DNA of 7,942 bases from an uncultured bacterium. Its GTDB lineage: Bacteria > Planctomycetota > Phycisphaerae > Phycisphaerales > SM1A02. The DNA lies in contig CAIOTP010000148.1 of NCBI GenBank assembly GCA_903861235.1, forward strand, positions 1-7,942, in the 5' to 3' direction. Shown here piece after piece: positions 1 through 5,049 of the stretch. The notes beneath the pieces were generated by a model. The model was given only the letters and a program-made list of their open reading frames with translations. It had not been told where the DNA came from and did no database searches. The translations under genes and the position numbers were made by a program. The first letter of the stretch is position 1. Every line of letters begins with the position of its first letter.

Positions 1-828
1 CGCCGCGGCACCGGCCGGCTTCGTGCCGGCCTGGTCCGGTGCCTTCATGGCCCACTCGATCCCGCCGCGCACGTGCTCCAGGAACAGCGGCTCCCTGAAG
101 CTCTCCGAGGTGTGGCCGCCGGCCGTGTACCACGCCCGGCCGCCGTCGAACTCGTGGCACCATGCGATCGGGTGGTCCGCGCCCATCGGCGCCTTCTCGG
201 GGTCGTAGCTCTTCTCGTCCAGCGTGGCCAGCACGTGCACGCCGGCACGCGGGTTCTGCCGGAACGCATACCACTCGTCGAACCGCTTCCACTCCGCGGG
301 CAGCATGCGCGTCGAACGGTGCTCGCGGTCCTCGACCCGCACCGTCGCGTCCTGGTTGCGCGGGTGGCCAAGGAACCAGGCGCCCGCAAGGCGCCCGTAC
401 CACGGCCAGTCGTACTCGGTGTCGGTCGCCGCATGGATGCCCACCCATGCACCGCCGCCGCGGATGTAGCCCTCGAACGCGGACTGCTGCGCGCCGTCGA
501 GCACGTCGCCCGTGGTCGACAGGAACACCACGGCGCCGTAGCGCCTCAGGTTGTCGGGGGTGAACGCCGCGGCGTCCTCGGTGGCGTCGAGGTCCCAGCG
601 TCCCTCGGCCATCGCGCGCAGCGCCGCGATGCCGTCCGGGATCGACTTGTGCCGAAACCCGGCCGTCTTGCTGAACACGAGCACGCGCGGCCGGGCCGCG
701 CCGTCCACTGCCGCGCCATGCGCCATGACCGCGCCGCCGGCCGCGAGCGCCAGCGCCGCGACCAGCGCCATCGCCAGCGCGGCCACCGAGCGGACGGATC
801 CCTGCACCACGCTGCGCGAAGCCTGCAT
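1..828 (-). CDS. Secreted ThuA-like domain protein, 3' end outside window
   Basis: The reading frame is open from position 837 to the left edge, and its product matches the ThuA family (trehalose-utilisation-like fold, related to class I glutamine amidotransferases). Numbering from the start at 828, residues 1-36 form a signal peptide (basic start, Ala/Leu/Val core, likely cleavage after VMA), so the protein is exported. The ThuA fold covers about residues 48-262: VLVFSKTAGFRH at 49-60, GGGAWVGIHAATDT near 124-137, GHP at 154-156 and HPIAWCHEFDGG...YTAGGHT at 219-239. The last visible residues are Ala/Pro/Gly-rich, so either the end or a linker to another domain is near. The substrate is unknown; members of this family are often linked to sugar metabolism in planctomycetes and Bacteroidetes. 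An ATG at 837 is in frame but overlaps a TAGCAT promoter element, so the ATG at 828 is preferred. An in-frame stop lies further upstream. Confidence 0.85.
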   Translation of the reverse strand, partial: MQASRSVVQGSVRSVAALAMALVAALALAAGGAVMAHGAAVDGAARPRVLVFSKTAGFRHKSIPDGIAALRAMAEGRWDLDATEDAAAFTPDNLRRYGAVVFLSTTGDVLDGAQQSAFEGYIRGGGAWVGIHAATDTEYDWPWYGRLAGAWFLGHPRNQDATVRVEDREHRSTRMLPAEWKRFDEWYAFRQNPRAGVHVLATLDEKSYDPEKAPMGADHPIAWCHEFDGGRAWYTAGGHTSESFREPLFLEHVRGGIEWAMKAPDQAGTKPAGAAA

Positions 829-835
829 CCGGACC

Positions 836-841
836 ATGCTA
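836..841 (-). promoter_or_regulatory. -10 element TAGCAT for the ThuA-like gene
   Basis: TAGCAT is read on the minus strand, 7 bases before the ATG at 828. No ribosome binding site lies between them and no -35 hexamer is obvious. The last two bases of the hexamer are also the first two of the upstream ATG at 837, which argues against that start. The same hexamer at nearly the same distance precedes the genes at 5043 and 6713. Confidence 0.5.
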
Positions 842-871
842 GCGATCGCGATGGGGCCACCTGCGGACGGC

Positions 872-877
872 TACACT
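872..877 (+). promoter_or_regulatory. -10 element TACACT for the 138-residue protein
   Basis: TACACT is followed by CGCGGC and then the ATG at 884, with no room for a ribosome binding site. This suggests a leaderless transcript starting at or next to the ATG. It lies back to back with the minus-strand TAGCAT at 836-841, leaving 30 bases between the two hexamers. No -35-like sequence is visible. Confidence 0.5.
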
Positions 878-883
878 CGCGGC

Positions 884-1300
884 ATGGCCGAAGAATCGAA
901 GCCGAAGGACCCCACGCCGCCGCCCGGAGACCCGCGCTGGAACGAGGTGGTCGACCGCCGCACCGGCCTCGACCGCCGCAACATCGAGGGCACGACGAGC
1001 CCGACCAACCTCGAGCGCCGCCGTGGTCCGGGCCGCCGCCTGACGGACTTCGTCAAGACCGCCGAGGAAGGCGAGATGAACAGGGAGCAGTACCTGTTCC
1101 TCATGGCCATCGACGCCTTCAAGCGCGTCAACCACAAGACCTTCCCGTCGTGGACCGACGTGCTCGAGATCATCCGGAAGCTCGGCTACCGCAAGACCAT
1201 GCCGACCGAGCTGAACCTGGGCCCGCGCGCCGCTGACTGGACCGAGAAGCCCGACGCCCCGAGCAACGTGCACAAGCTGGCCGAGCGGCGCGACGAGTGA
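884..1300 (+). CDS. Conserved-type hypothetical protein with DRRxGxDRR motifs
   Basis: This 138-residue cytosolic protein has no signal peptide or membrane segment, and I do not recognise a named family. The first 20 residues are charged and proline-rich (MAEESKPKDPTPPPGDP). Two arginine-rich blocks follow, DRRTGLDRR at 24-32 and ERRRGPGRR at 44-52, 20 residues apart, which look like a tandem motif. DRR blocks of this sort appear in many unnamed bacterial proteins, some near PilZ-type domains, but no PilZ body is visible here. Residues 65-104 (NREQYLFLMAIDAFKRVN...SWTDVLEIIRKLGYRK) read as three helices and could be a small helix-turn-helix, an inference only. The ATG at 884 was chosen because TACACT sits 6 bases before it. 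An in-frame ATG at 851 would add 11 residues and place that promoter inside the gene. Confidence 0.75.
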   Translation: MAEESKPKDPTPPPGDPRWNEVVDRRTGLDRRNIEGTTSPTNLERRRGPGRRLTDFVKTAEEGEMNREQYLFLMAIDAFKRVNHKTFPSWTDVLEIIRKLGYRKTMPTELNLGPRAADWTEKPDAPSNVHKLAERRDE

Positions 1301-1316
1301 CCGCGGCCCGCGCCCG

Positions 1317-1364
1317 CCCGAAAGCGAACGACGCGCGCCGCCTGGCGCGCGTCGTTCGTTCGGG
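1317..1364. terminator. Two-way terminator hairpin between convergent genes
   Basis: The main stem pairs 1325-1339 with 1344-1358 (15 perfect base pairs, loop GCCT). It continues outward as CCCGAA at 1317-1322 pairing with TTCGGG at 1359-1364, past a two-base bulge (AG at 1323-1324). No long T run follows on either strand. The hairpin begins 17 bases after the stop at 1300 and lies 51 bases beyond the stop of the convergent ferredoxin gene, so it probably ends or blocks transcription from both sides. Confidence 0.75.
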
Positions 1365-1414
1365 ATCCAGTCGCACGGGCGCGTTTGCGCGGCTCCGACC
1401 GCCGCCGCGCGCCG

Positions 1415-1681
1415 TCACTTCCGGTTCTTGAAGAAGTCCGCGTTGATCTGGATGTACTGCTTCCACTCCGCCGGGAGGTCTTCCTGCGGGTAGATGGCGT
1501 GCACGGGGCACTCGTCCACGCACAGCCCGCAGTCGATGCAGGTGTCCGGGTCGATGTACAGCTGGGTGGCCTCGGCGAAGGTGCCTTCACCCTTGGTGGG
1601 GTGAATGCAGTCGACGGGGCAGACCTCCACGCAGGAGGCGTCCTTGGTTCCGATGCAGGGTTCGGCGATGACGTGGGCCAT
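1415..1681 (-). CDS. fdxA: Seven-iron (3Fe-4S/4Fe-4S) ferredoxin
   Basis: This 88-residue soluble ferredoxin is a low-potential electron carrier in the cytoplasm. The cysteines follow the Azotobacter FdI / seven-iron pattern: C9, C17, C21 and C25 in the first motif (C-x7-C-x3-C-P-x2-C), and C48, C51, C54 and C58 in the second (CIDCGLCVDECP). By homology, C9, C17 and C58 hold the 3Fe-4S cluster; C21, C48, C51 and C54 hold the 4Fe-4S cluster; C25 is free. The spacing C9-x7-C17, in place of the usual CxxCxxC, is what marks the first cluster as three-iron. The short C-terminal tail (DLPAEWKQYIQINADFFKNRK, split here only by the family end) is typical of the group. The start has a clear ribosome binding site, CAAGGA, 9 bases upstream. 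No redox partner gene is adjacent, so the physiological partner cannot be named. Confidence 0.93.
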   Translation of the reverse strand: MAHVIAEPCIGTKDASCVEVCPVDCIHPTKGEGTFAEATQLYIDPDTCIDCGLCVDECPVHAIYPQEDLPAEWKQYIQINADFFKNRK

Positions 1682-1690
1682 GGCGGTGAT

Positions 1691-1696
1691 TCCTTG
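1691..1696 (-). promoter_or_regulatory. Ribosome binding site of the ferredoxin gene
   Basis: CAAGGA on the minus strand lies 9 bases before the ATG at 1681. It shows that this genome also uses ordinary Shine-Dalgarno starts, in contrast to the leaderless-looking genes elsewhere in the window. Confidence 0.7.
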
Positions 1697-1705
1697 AAGG
1701 CCGGA

Positions 1706-1711
1706 ATGCTA
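1706..1711 (-). promoter_or_regulatory. -10 element TAGCAT for the ferredoxin gene
   Basis: TAGCAT on the minus strand lies 24 bases before the ferredoxin ATG, leaving room for a short leader that contains the ribosome binding site. It is identical to the hexamer found before three other genes in the window. No good -35 hexamer is seen. Confidence 0.45.
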
Positions 1712-1739
1712 CCGATGGCGACCGAGACCCTCCACCCCC

Positions 1740-1778
1740 AAAAACCATCGGAGCCGGCACATTGGCCGGCTCCGATGG
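1740..1778 (-). terminator. Intrinsic terminator of the lysine-rich peptide unit
   Basis: A perfect 14-bp stem pairs 1745-1758 with 1765-1778 around the six-base loop ACATTG. On the minus strand it is followed at once by TTTTT (1744-1740). It begins 24 bases beyond the stop codon of the 18-residue peptide gene, so it closes that small transcript and shields the ferredoxin promoter just downstream. Confidence 0.88.
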
Positions 1779-1802
1779 GACTGTTCGATACGACTGCTGG
1801 CG

Positions 1803-1859
1803 TCAGCGCGACTTCTTCTTCGACGCCTTCTTCTTCGCAGCCTTCTTCTTCTTGGCCAT
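1803..1859 (-). CDS. 18-residue lysine-rich peptide
   Basis: The gene encodes MAKKKKAAKKKASKKKSR: ten lysines, one arginine and no acidic residue. It resembles the AAKKK tails of bacterial histone H1-like and HU-like DNA-binding proteins but has no globular domain. The case for a real gene is its setting. AGAGGAG lies 8 bases before the ATG, the best ribosome binding site in the window. An in-frame TAA seven codons upstream rules out a longer protein. A promoter (1937-1965) and a strong terminator (1740-1778) enclose it. Binding to DNA, RNA or ribosomes through charge is a reasonable guess, with no direct evidence. Alternatives are a leader peptide sensing lysine supply (dapB, a lysine-pathway gene, is divergent next door) or a short open frame within a regulatory RNA. 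Confidence 0.62.
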   Translation of the reverse strand: MAKKKKAAKKKASKKKSR

Positions 1860-1867
1860 TGGAGTGG

Positions 1868-1874
1868 CTCCTCT
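1868..1874 (-). promoter_or_regulatory. Strong ribosome binding site of the lysine-rich peptide
   Basis: AGAGGAG on the minus strand is 8 bases from the ATG at 1859, a near-ideal Shine-Dalgarno. Its GGAG can also pair with the CTCC just before the start codon (GGAG-CCA-CTCC), a possible small hairpin that would hide the site. Confidence 0.7.
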
Positions 1875-1878
1875 GTTG

Positions 1879-1930
1879 CGTTACGCGGGTGTCGGAGTGT
1901 GGAGTCGCCGCGTAACGGAACGCGACTCCA
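1879..1930 (-). promoter_or_regulatory. Structured leader with two mutually exclusive hairpins
   Basis: Two perfect inverted repeats overlap in the leader of the lysine-rich peptide transcript. One pairs 1922-1930 with 1900-1908 (TGGAGTCGC with GCGACTCCA, 13-base loop). The other pairs 1908-1917 with 1879-1888 (CGTTACGCGG with CCGCGTAACG, 19-base loop). The 5' arm of the second lies in the loop and adjoining base of the first, so both cannot form completely at once. The second ends 4 bases before the ribosome binding site. The predicted transcription start falls close to 1930, so the RNA would begin with the first hairpin. Confidence 0.5.
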
Positions 1931-1936
1931 TCGGTA

Positions 1937-1965
1937 CTTGTACCTTTATCGGCACGACTTGTGAA
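1937..1965 (-). promoter_or_regulatory. Promoter of the lysine-rich peptide unit
   Basis: On the minus strand, TTCACA (1965-1960) and TACAAG (1942-1937) are separated by exactly 17 bases. They match the -35 consensus at five of six positions and the -10 consensus at four of six. Transcription would start near 1930. The -35 overlaps the dapB start codon, and the -10 lies in the palindrome GGTACTTGTACC (1933-1944). Confidence 0.5.
1941..1946 (+). promoter_or_regulatory. Possible -10 element of dapB
   Basis: TACCTT fits the TA-N3-T pattern seen before other genes here and lies 14 bases before the GTG at 1961. It would give a leader of only a few bases, in line with the absence of a ribosome binding site before dapB. 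It overlaps the divergent promoter. No -35 is visible. Confidence 0.3.
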
Positions 1966-2728
1966 GGGGCTTGACCAAAAACTTTCTCAAACGGCCTCGG
2001 ACGCCTCCGGCGAGCGCTCGGTTGGTGCGGCGGCGCCGATCCGGGTGGCGCTCTTCGGGGCGCGTGGACGCATGGGAACGAAGCTTGTCGAGGCGCTTGC
2101 GGAAGACCGTGCATGCTCCCTGGTGGCATCGATCGACCGTGACGATCCCTTGCCCGCGGCGGCGGACGTGGTGATCGATTTCTCCTCTCCGGAGGGCTCG
2201 AAACGGGCTTTGGAGGCCGCCAAGGCCGTTTCAGCGGCCCTGCTGGTGGGGACCACCGGCCTGGACGACGGCTTCAGGAGGGCGCTCGAGGACGCCGCGA
2301 AGCGCATGCCGATCCTGGTGGCGAGCAACACCTCGCTGGGGGTGGCGGTCATGCACCGGATGGTCGCCATGGCCGTGCGCGGTCTGGGGTCCGGGTGGCG
2401 CGTGCAGCTGGAGGAGATCCACCACGCCCGCAAGGTGGACGCGCCCTCGGGAACAGCCCTGGCGCTGGCGAGCACGGTGGAGGGTGCGGGTGGCGCCCTG
2501 TCCCGGGATCGCATCGTCTCCATCCGCCAAGGCGAGGTGGTCGGCACCCACCGCATCGAGTTCACCAGCCCGGTGGAAAGACTGGTTCTGGTACACGAGG
2601 CCCTGGATCGCGCGCTGTTCGCGCGCGGAGCCGTGGTGCTGGCGCGTTGGCTGCATCGACAGCCCCCAGGCATGCACTCGGTGCAGGCATGGCTGCAGGA
2701 ACGACTTGACGAAGGGACACGGTCATGA
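1961..2728 (+). CDS. dapB: 4-hydroxy-tetrahydrodipicolinate reductase (DapB)
   Basis: This cytosolic enzyme reduces 4-hydroxy-tetrahydrodipicolinate with NAD(P)H on the diaminopimelate/lysine pathway, supplying peptidoglycan cross-links and lysine. It has 255 residues, slightly shorter than E. coli DapB despite a longer N-terminus. The Rossmann nucleotide motif GARGRMG is at 33-39, VGTTG at 96-100 and ASNTS at 121-125. The catalytic signature EIHHARKVDAPSGTA spans 152-166, with H154 as proposed acid and K158 equivalent to the conserved lysine. HRIEFTS is at 197-203. The GTG at 1961 is the only reasonable start: TAA stops the frame upstream, and the next GTG would cut the first beta strand. 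This leaves about 20 residues more than usual before the Rossmann fold. No Shine-Dalgarno is seen. The stop overlaps the start of the M16 gene (ATGA), so the two are translationally coupled. Confidence 0.95.
   Translation: MKGLDQKLSQTASDASGERSVGAAAPIRVALFGARGRMGTKLVEALAEDRACSLVASIDRDDPLPAAADVVIDFSSPEGSKRALEAAKAVSAALLVGTTGLDDGFRRALEDAAKRMPILVASNTSLGVAVMHRMVAMAVRGLGSGWRVQLEEIHHARKVDAPSGTALALASTVEGAGGALSRDRIVSIRQGEVVGTHRIEFTSPVERLVLVHEALDRALFARGAVVLARWLHRQPPGMHSVQAWLQERLDEGTRS
2712..2717 (+). promoter_or_regulatory. Ribosome binding site of the M16-like gene
   Basis: AAGGGA inside the last codons of dapB lies 7 bases before the ATG at 2725. It supports a coupled start at the ATGA overlap. Confidence 0.6.
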
Positions 2729-3978
2729 CGAGCGGAATCACGGTGGAACGCCTCTCCAGCGGCCTGATCGTCGCGGTGGAGCCGCTGCCAGGCATGGCCA
2801 CCGCCAGCCTGTGCTGGCTGGTGCCCTGCGGGACCGCCGGCGATCCCGAAGGTGCCGCAGGCGAAGGTGAAAGCACGCTTCTCTCCGAGCTGATCCTGCG
2901 TGGCGCGGGCGACCGGCCCAGCCGCGCATGGAACGACGCCCTGGATGCGCTGGGGTGCGAGCGCCGCACCACCGCCAATCCCTTCCACACCCTCATGACG
3001 GCCACGGCGCTCGGTTCACGGCTTCCCGAAGCGTTGCCTCTGCTCATGGACGCTCTGCTGCGACCGCGTCTGGACGAGGAGCACCTGGAGCCCGTGCAGC
3101 GGCTGGCGCTGCAGTCGCTGGAGGGACTGACGGACGAGCCGCAGCATCTGGTCATGCTCCGACTGGCGCATCGCTTCCTGCCCTCGCCCTACAACCGCAC
3201 CGGCTATGGACACGCACAAGGCATCCGATCGCTGACCATGGAAGGCCTGCGGCAGGCCTGGCGTCGCCGCGCCGTGCCGGGCGGCAGCATCCTGGCGTTC
3301 GCGGGTGCGGTGGATGCCTCCGTGATCGTGCCGCTCATGGACCAGCTGACCCAGGACTGGCAGGGCCGCACGCACGAGCCACCCCTGGAACGGGCGGCGC
3401 TCGGTGGCTCGGACCACCTCACGCTGCCCTCCTCGCAGACGCACCTGGCTCTGGCCCTGCCCGCGCCGGTGGAGGCCGACCCGGACGCCTTGGCGCTGAA
3501 GCTGGCCGCCATGGTGCTGGGCGGAGAATCGAGCAGCCGTCTCTTCACCGAGGTCCGCGAGAAGCGAGGCCTCTGCTACAGCGTGGGCGGAAGCGTGTCG
3601 CTGGGCCGGGACCGCGGCATGCTGCAGATCTACGCCGGAAGCACGCCGCAACGTGCGGCACAGACGCTGGCCTGCATCCGGGGAGAGCTGGAGCGCTTCA
3701 GCGCGGGCATCACTCCGGAGGAATTCGAGCGGGCTCGGACCGGCCTCAAGTCCCGACTGGTCATGCAGGGCGAGAGTGCAGCCGCCCGCGCCAGCACCGT
3801 GGCGGGCGACCTGTTCCGCCTGGGCAAGGCCCGCACGCTGGCGGACCTGGCTCGGCAGGTGGATGCCCTGGACACCGGACGGGTGAACGCCGCCATTCGC
3901 GGACAGTGGGGTCAGGGCTGGCTGGACCAGCTCACGCTGGCCACCATCGGGCCCGCTCCCCTGGAGCCGGCCCGCTAG
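2725..3978 (+). CDS. M16-family (pitrilysin-type) protein lacking the zinc site
   Basis: This 417-residue protein has the two-half architecture of M16B peptidases. The N-terminal half covers about residues 5-150. The C-terminal half covers about 180-400 and includes the typical EVREKRGLCYSVGG near 276-289, with the conserved Arg and Tyr (R281, Y285) that complete the active site in partner subunits. The zinc motif HxxEH should fall in the helix before ELILRGAG, but the sequence there is TLLSE (51-55), so both histidines and the catalytic glutamate are replaced. It therefore resembles the non-catalytic subunit of heterodimeric M16 enzymes, or a chaperone- or adaptor-like relative. No HxxEH partner gene is in the window. 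No signal peptide or transmembrane segment is seen. It shares an operon with dapB; M16 genes near diaminopimelate genes are also known in Bacillus, so the linkage may be meaningful. Confidence 0.88.
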   Translation: MTSGITVERLSSGLIVAVEPLPGMATASLCWLVPCGTAGDPEGAAGEGESTLLSELILRGAGDRPSRAWNDALDALGCERRTTANPFHTLMTATALGSRLPEALPLLMDALLRPRLDEEHLEPVQRLALQSLEGLTDEPQHLVMLRLAHRFLPSPYNRTGYGHAQGIRSLTMEGLRQAWRRRAVPGGSILAFAGAVDASVIVPLMDQLTQDWQGRTHEPPLERAALGGSDHLTLPSSQTHLALALPAPVEADPDALALKLAAMVLGGESSSRLFTEVREKRGLCYSVGGSVSLGRDRGMLQIYAGSTPQRAAQTLACIRGELERFSAGITPEEFERARTGLKSRLVMQGESAAARASTVAGDLFRLGKARTLADLARQVDALDTGRVNAAIRGQWGQGWLDQLTLATIGPAPLEPAR

Positions 3979-3981
3979 ACT
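3976..3981 (+). promoter_or_regulatory. -10 element TAGACT for the 84-residue protein
   Basis: TAGACT contains the TAG stop codon of the M16 gene and lies 9 bases before the ATG at 3991, with no ribosome binding site in between. It may give the small gene its own near-leaderless transcript in addition to read-through from dapB. Confidence 0.4.
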
Positions 3982-3990
3982 TCGCGGCTC

Positions 3991-4245
3991 ATGGCTCTCG
4001 AGACGTCCGTCCTGGCCCCTGGCACCCGCATCCGCGTCACTCAGCAGATGCCTCAGACGCACACCGTCTGGTCCACCGCCCTCGAGGGCACGGTGGTGCG
4101 GTGGCGTCAGGCCCGCACGGGCAGCTGGTACGCCCACGGACGGGACGACAAGCTGTGGCTGGACCGGCTCGAACTTCGCCGCCCGGACGGCGAGATGGTC
4201 ACCTTGAATCTGGACCAGTACAGCCTGATCGAGACGCTCGACTGA
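3991..4245 (+). CDS. Small conserved-type hypothetical protein (WYAH...KLWLDRL)
   Basis: This complete 84-residue soluble protein has no signal peptide or membrane segment and no named domain that I recognise. Alternating hydrophobic residues suggest an all-beta barrel, similar in size to SH3-like or KOW-like folds: GTRIRVTQQM at 11-20, LEGTVVRWRQ at 31-40, then GSWYAHGRDDKLWLDRLEL at 44-62 and a final EMVTLNLDQYSLIE at 68-81. The block around 44-62 is rich in Trp, His, Asp and Arg and looks like the functional core. I believe similar proteins are common in planctomycetes, but that is recall, not a search. It starts 12 bases after the M16 stop, and the convergent PDZ gene ends 27 bases beyond its own stop. 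Confidence 0.75.
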   Translation: MALETSVLAPGTRIRVTQQMPQTHTVWSTALEGTVVRWRQARTGSWYAHGRDDKLWLDRLELRRPDGEMVTLNLDQYSLIETLD

Positions 4246-4276
4246 ACCGGCCTGCCGGCGTCCACCGAAAATTCAG
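4242..4276. terminator. Weak hairpin between convergent genes
   Basis: The 27-base gap between the two convergent stop codons holds CCGG-CCTG-CCGG (4247-4258). CTGAA (4242-4246) also pairs with TTCAG (4272-4276), so the two stop codons face each other across a loop. There is no T run, and this may be too weak to stop transcription. Confidence 0.25.
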
Positions 4277-5043
4277 CGAGGGGCGGGCGCCGTGGGCGCG
4301 GGCTTGGCCACCGGCGCCGGCTTGGCGGGAGCCATGGGCTTCGTGGGTGCGGCGGGCGATCCCTGCGCGTTCACCTGCTGGTTGAGCTGCTGAAGCTGCT
4401 GCTCGATCCGCTCCAGGCGATCCACGATCGGCGCCAGTTCGCGCGGAGCGGGATCGCTGTCGGCGTCCTGACCCAGTCCAGGCCTGTTGAAGGACCCGGC
4501 ATGGATCGGGCGGACCATGTGCTCGGCCTTCCACGCGTCCGCGGACAGGGTGACCGTCTTGGACACGGGGCCGCGGCGCACCGTCAGCGTGATGGTGTCG
4601 CCGGGCTTCATCTTGCGAAGGCGCGCACGGATGTTGTGCGGGCTGGCGTCCTCGGAGCCGTCCACGGCGATCACGACATCGTGGTCCTGCAGCCCGGCCT
4701 TGTCGGCGGGAAGGCCGGGAATCACGTCGACCAGCAGCGAGGTGCGAGCCGGATTGATGCCCAGATGGCTGACCAGCGAGGGACCCGGCTGCTCCATGGT
4801 CACACCGAGCATGACGGGTGGCGGCGTGAGCACGCGGCCCTGCTGGTCGACATAGGTGCCGTCCGCGCGAGGAGAAAGATGCGGTGGCAGCGTGGGCATG
4901 CCGACCTGCGTGGCGGGTGCGGTGGGCGAAGCGGGCACGTTGGGCGCGGCGGTGGCGGAGCGGTTGGCCGGCGGGTTGCTGGCGCACGCACCTGCCAGGA
5001 GCACGAGGGCGGACGCGGTCACACGGAGCGTGTCGAATCGCAT
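4273..5043 (-). CDS. PDZ-domain lipoprotein
   Basis: The product has 256 residues. Residues 1-20 form a lipoprotein signal with the lipobox AGAC (C20 lipidated), so the protein is anchored to a membrane facing the periplasm. A Pro/Ala-rich linker (21-55) leads to a PDZ domain at about 78-168, with LGVTM, NPARTSLLVDVIPGLPADKAGLQDHDVVIAVDG and the closing GDTITLTVRRG, as in HtrA/RseP-type PDZ modules. A short coiled coil (about 202-226, with heptad-like LERIEQQLQQLNQQV) follows, then a Lys-Pro-Ala tail (230-256) that could contact the cell wall. No protease or other catalytic domain is present, so it probably acts as a scaffold or adaptor for an envelope protease. The start is the ATG 6 bases after a TAGCAT element, without a ribosome binding site. 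It is divergent from the lipoprotein-transporter pair at 5094. Confidence 0.85.
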   Translation of the reverse strand: MRFDTLRVTASALVLLAGACASNPPANRSATAAPNVPASPTAPATQVGMPTLPPHLSPRADGTYVDQQGRVLTPPPVMLGVTMEQPGPSLVSHLGINPARTSLLVDVIPGLPADKAGLQDHDVVIAVDGSEDASPHNIRARLRKMKPGDTITLTVRRGPVSKTVTLSADAWKAEHMVRPIHAGSFNRPGLGQDADSDPAPRELAPIVDRLERIEQQLQQLNQQVNAQGSPAAPTKPMAPAKPAPVAKPAPTAPAPR

Positions 5044-5049
5044 GCGCGA

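Noticed and set aside
73..1236. Plus-strand frame of 387 codons at the left end
   Set aside because: It is opposite the ThuA-like gene, whose motifs are unmistakable, and then runs out of frame through the 138-residue gene.
1803..1859. Lysine-rich peptide as the broken end of a longer histone-like gene
   Set aside because: A TAA lies in frame seven codons before the ATG and the start has an ideal ribosome binding site, so the short frame appears complete; a longer ancestor cannot be excluded.
1879..1930. Known lysine riboswitch (L box) near dapB
   Set aside because: The hairpins are on the minus strand, reading away from dapB, and the leader is far too short for the five-way junction of the lysine riboswitch.
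1987..2988. Long open frame on the minus strand opposite dapB and the M16 gene
   Set aside because: It is antisense to two strongly supported genes. Its product is an Arg/Ser/Ala-rich composition without any recognisable motif, the usual artefact of GC-rich coding DNA.
2928..4385. Plus-strand frame of 485 codons overlapping the M16 gene
   Set aside because: It runs out of frame through the M16 gene, the 84-residue gene and into the end of the PDZ gene. Its composition is low-complexity Gly/Arg/His/Pro and it has no domain.
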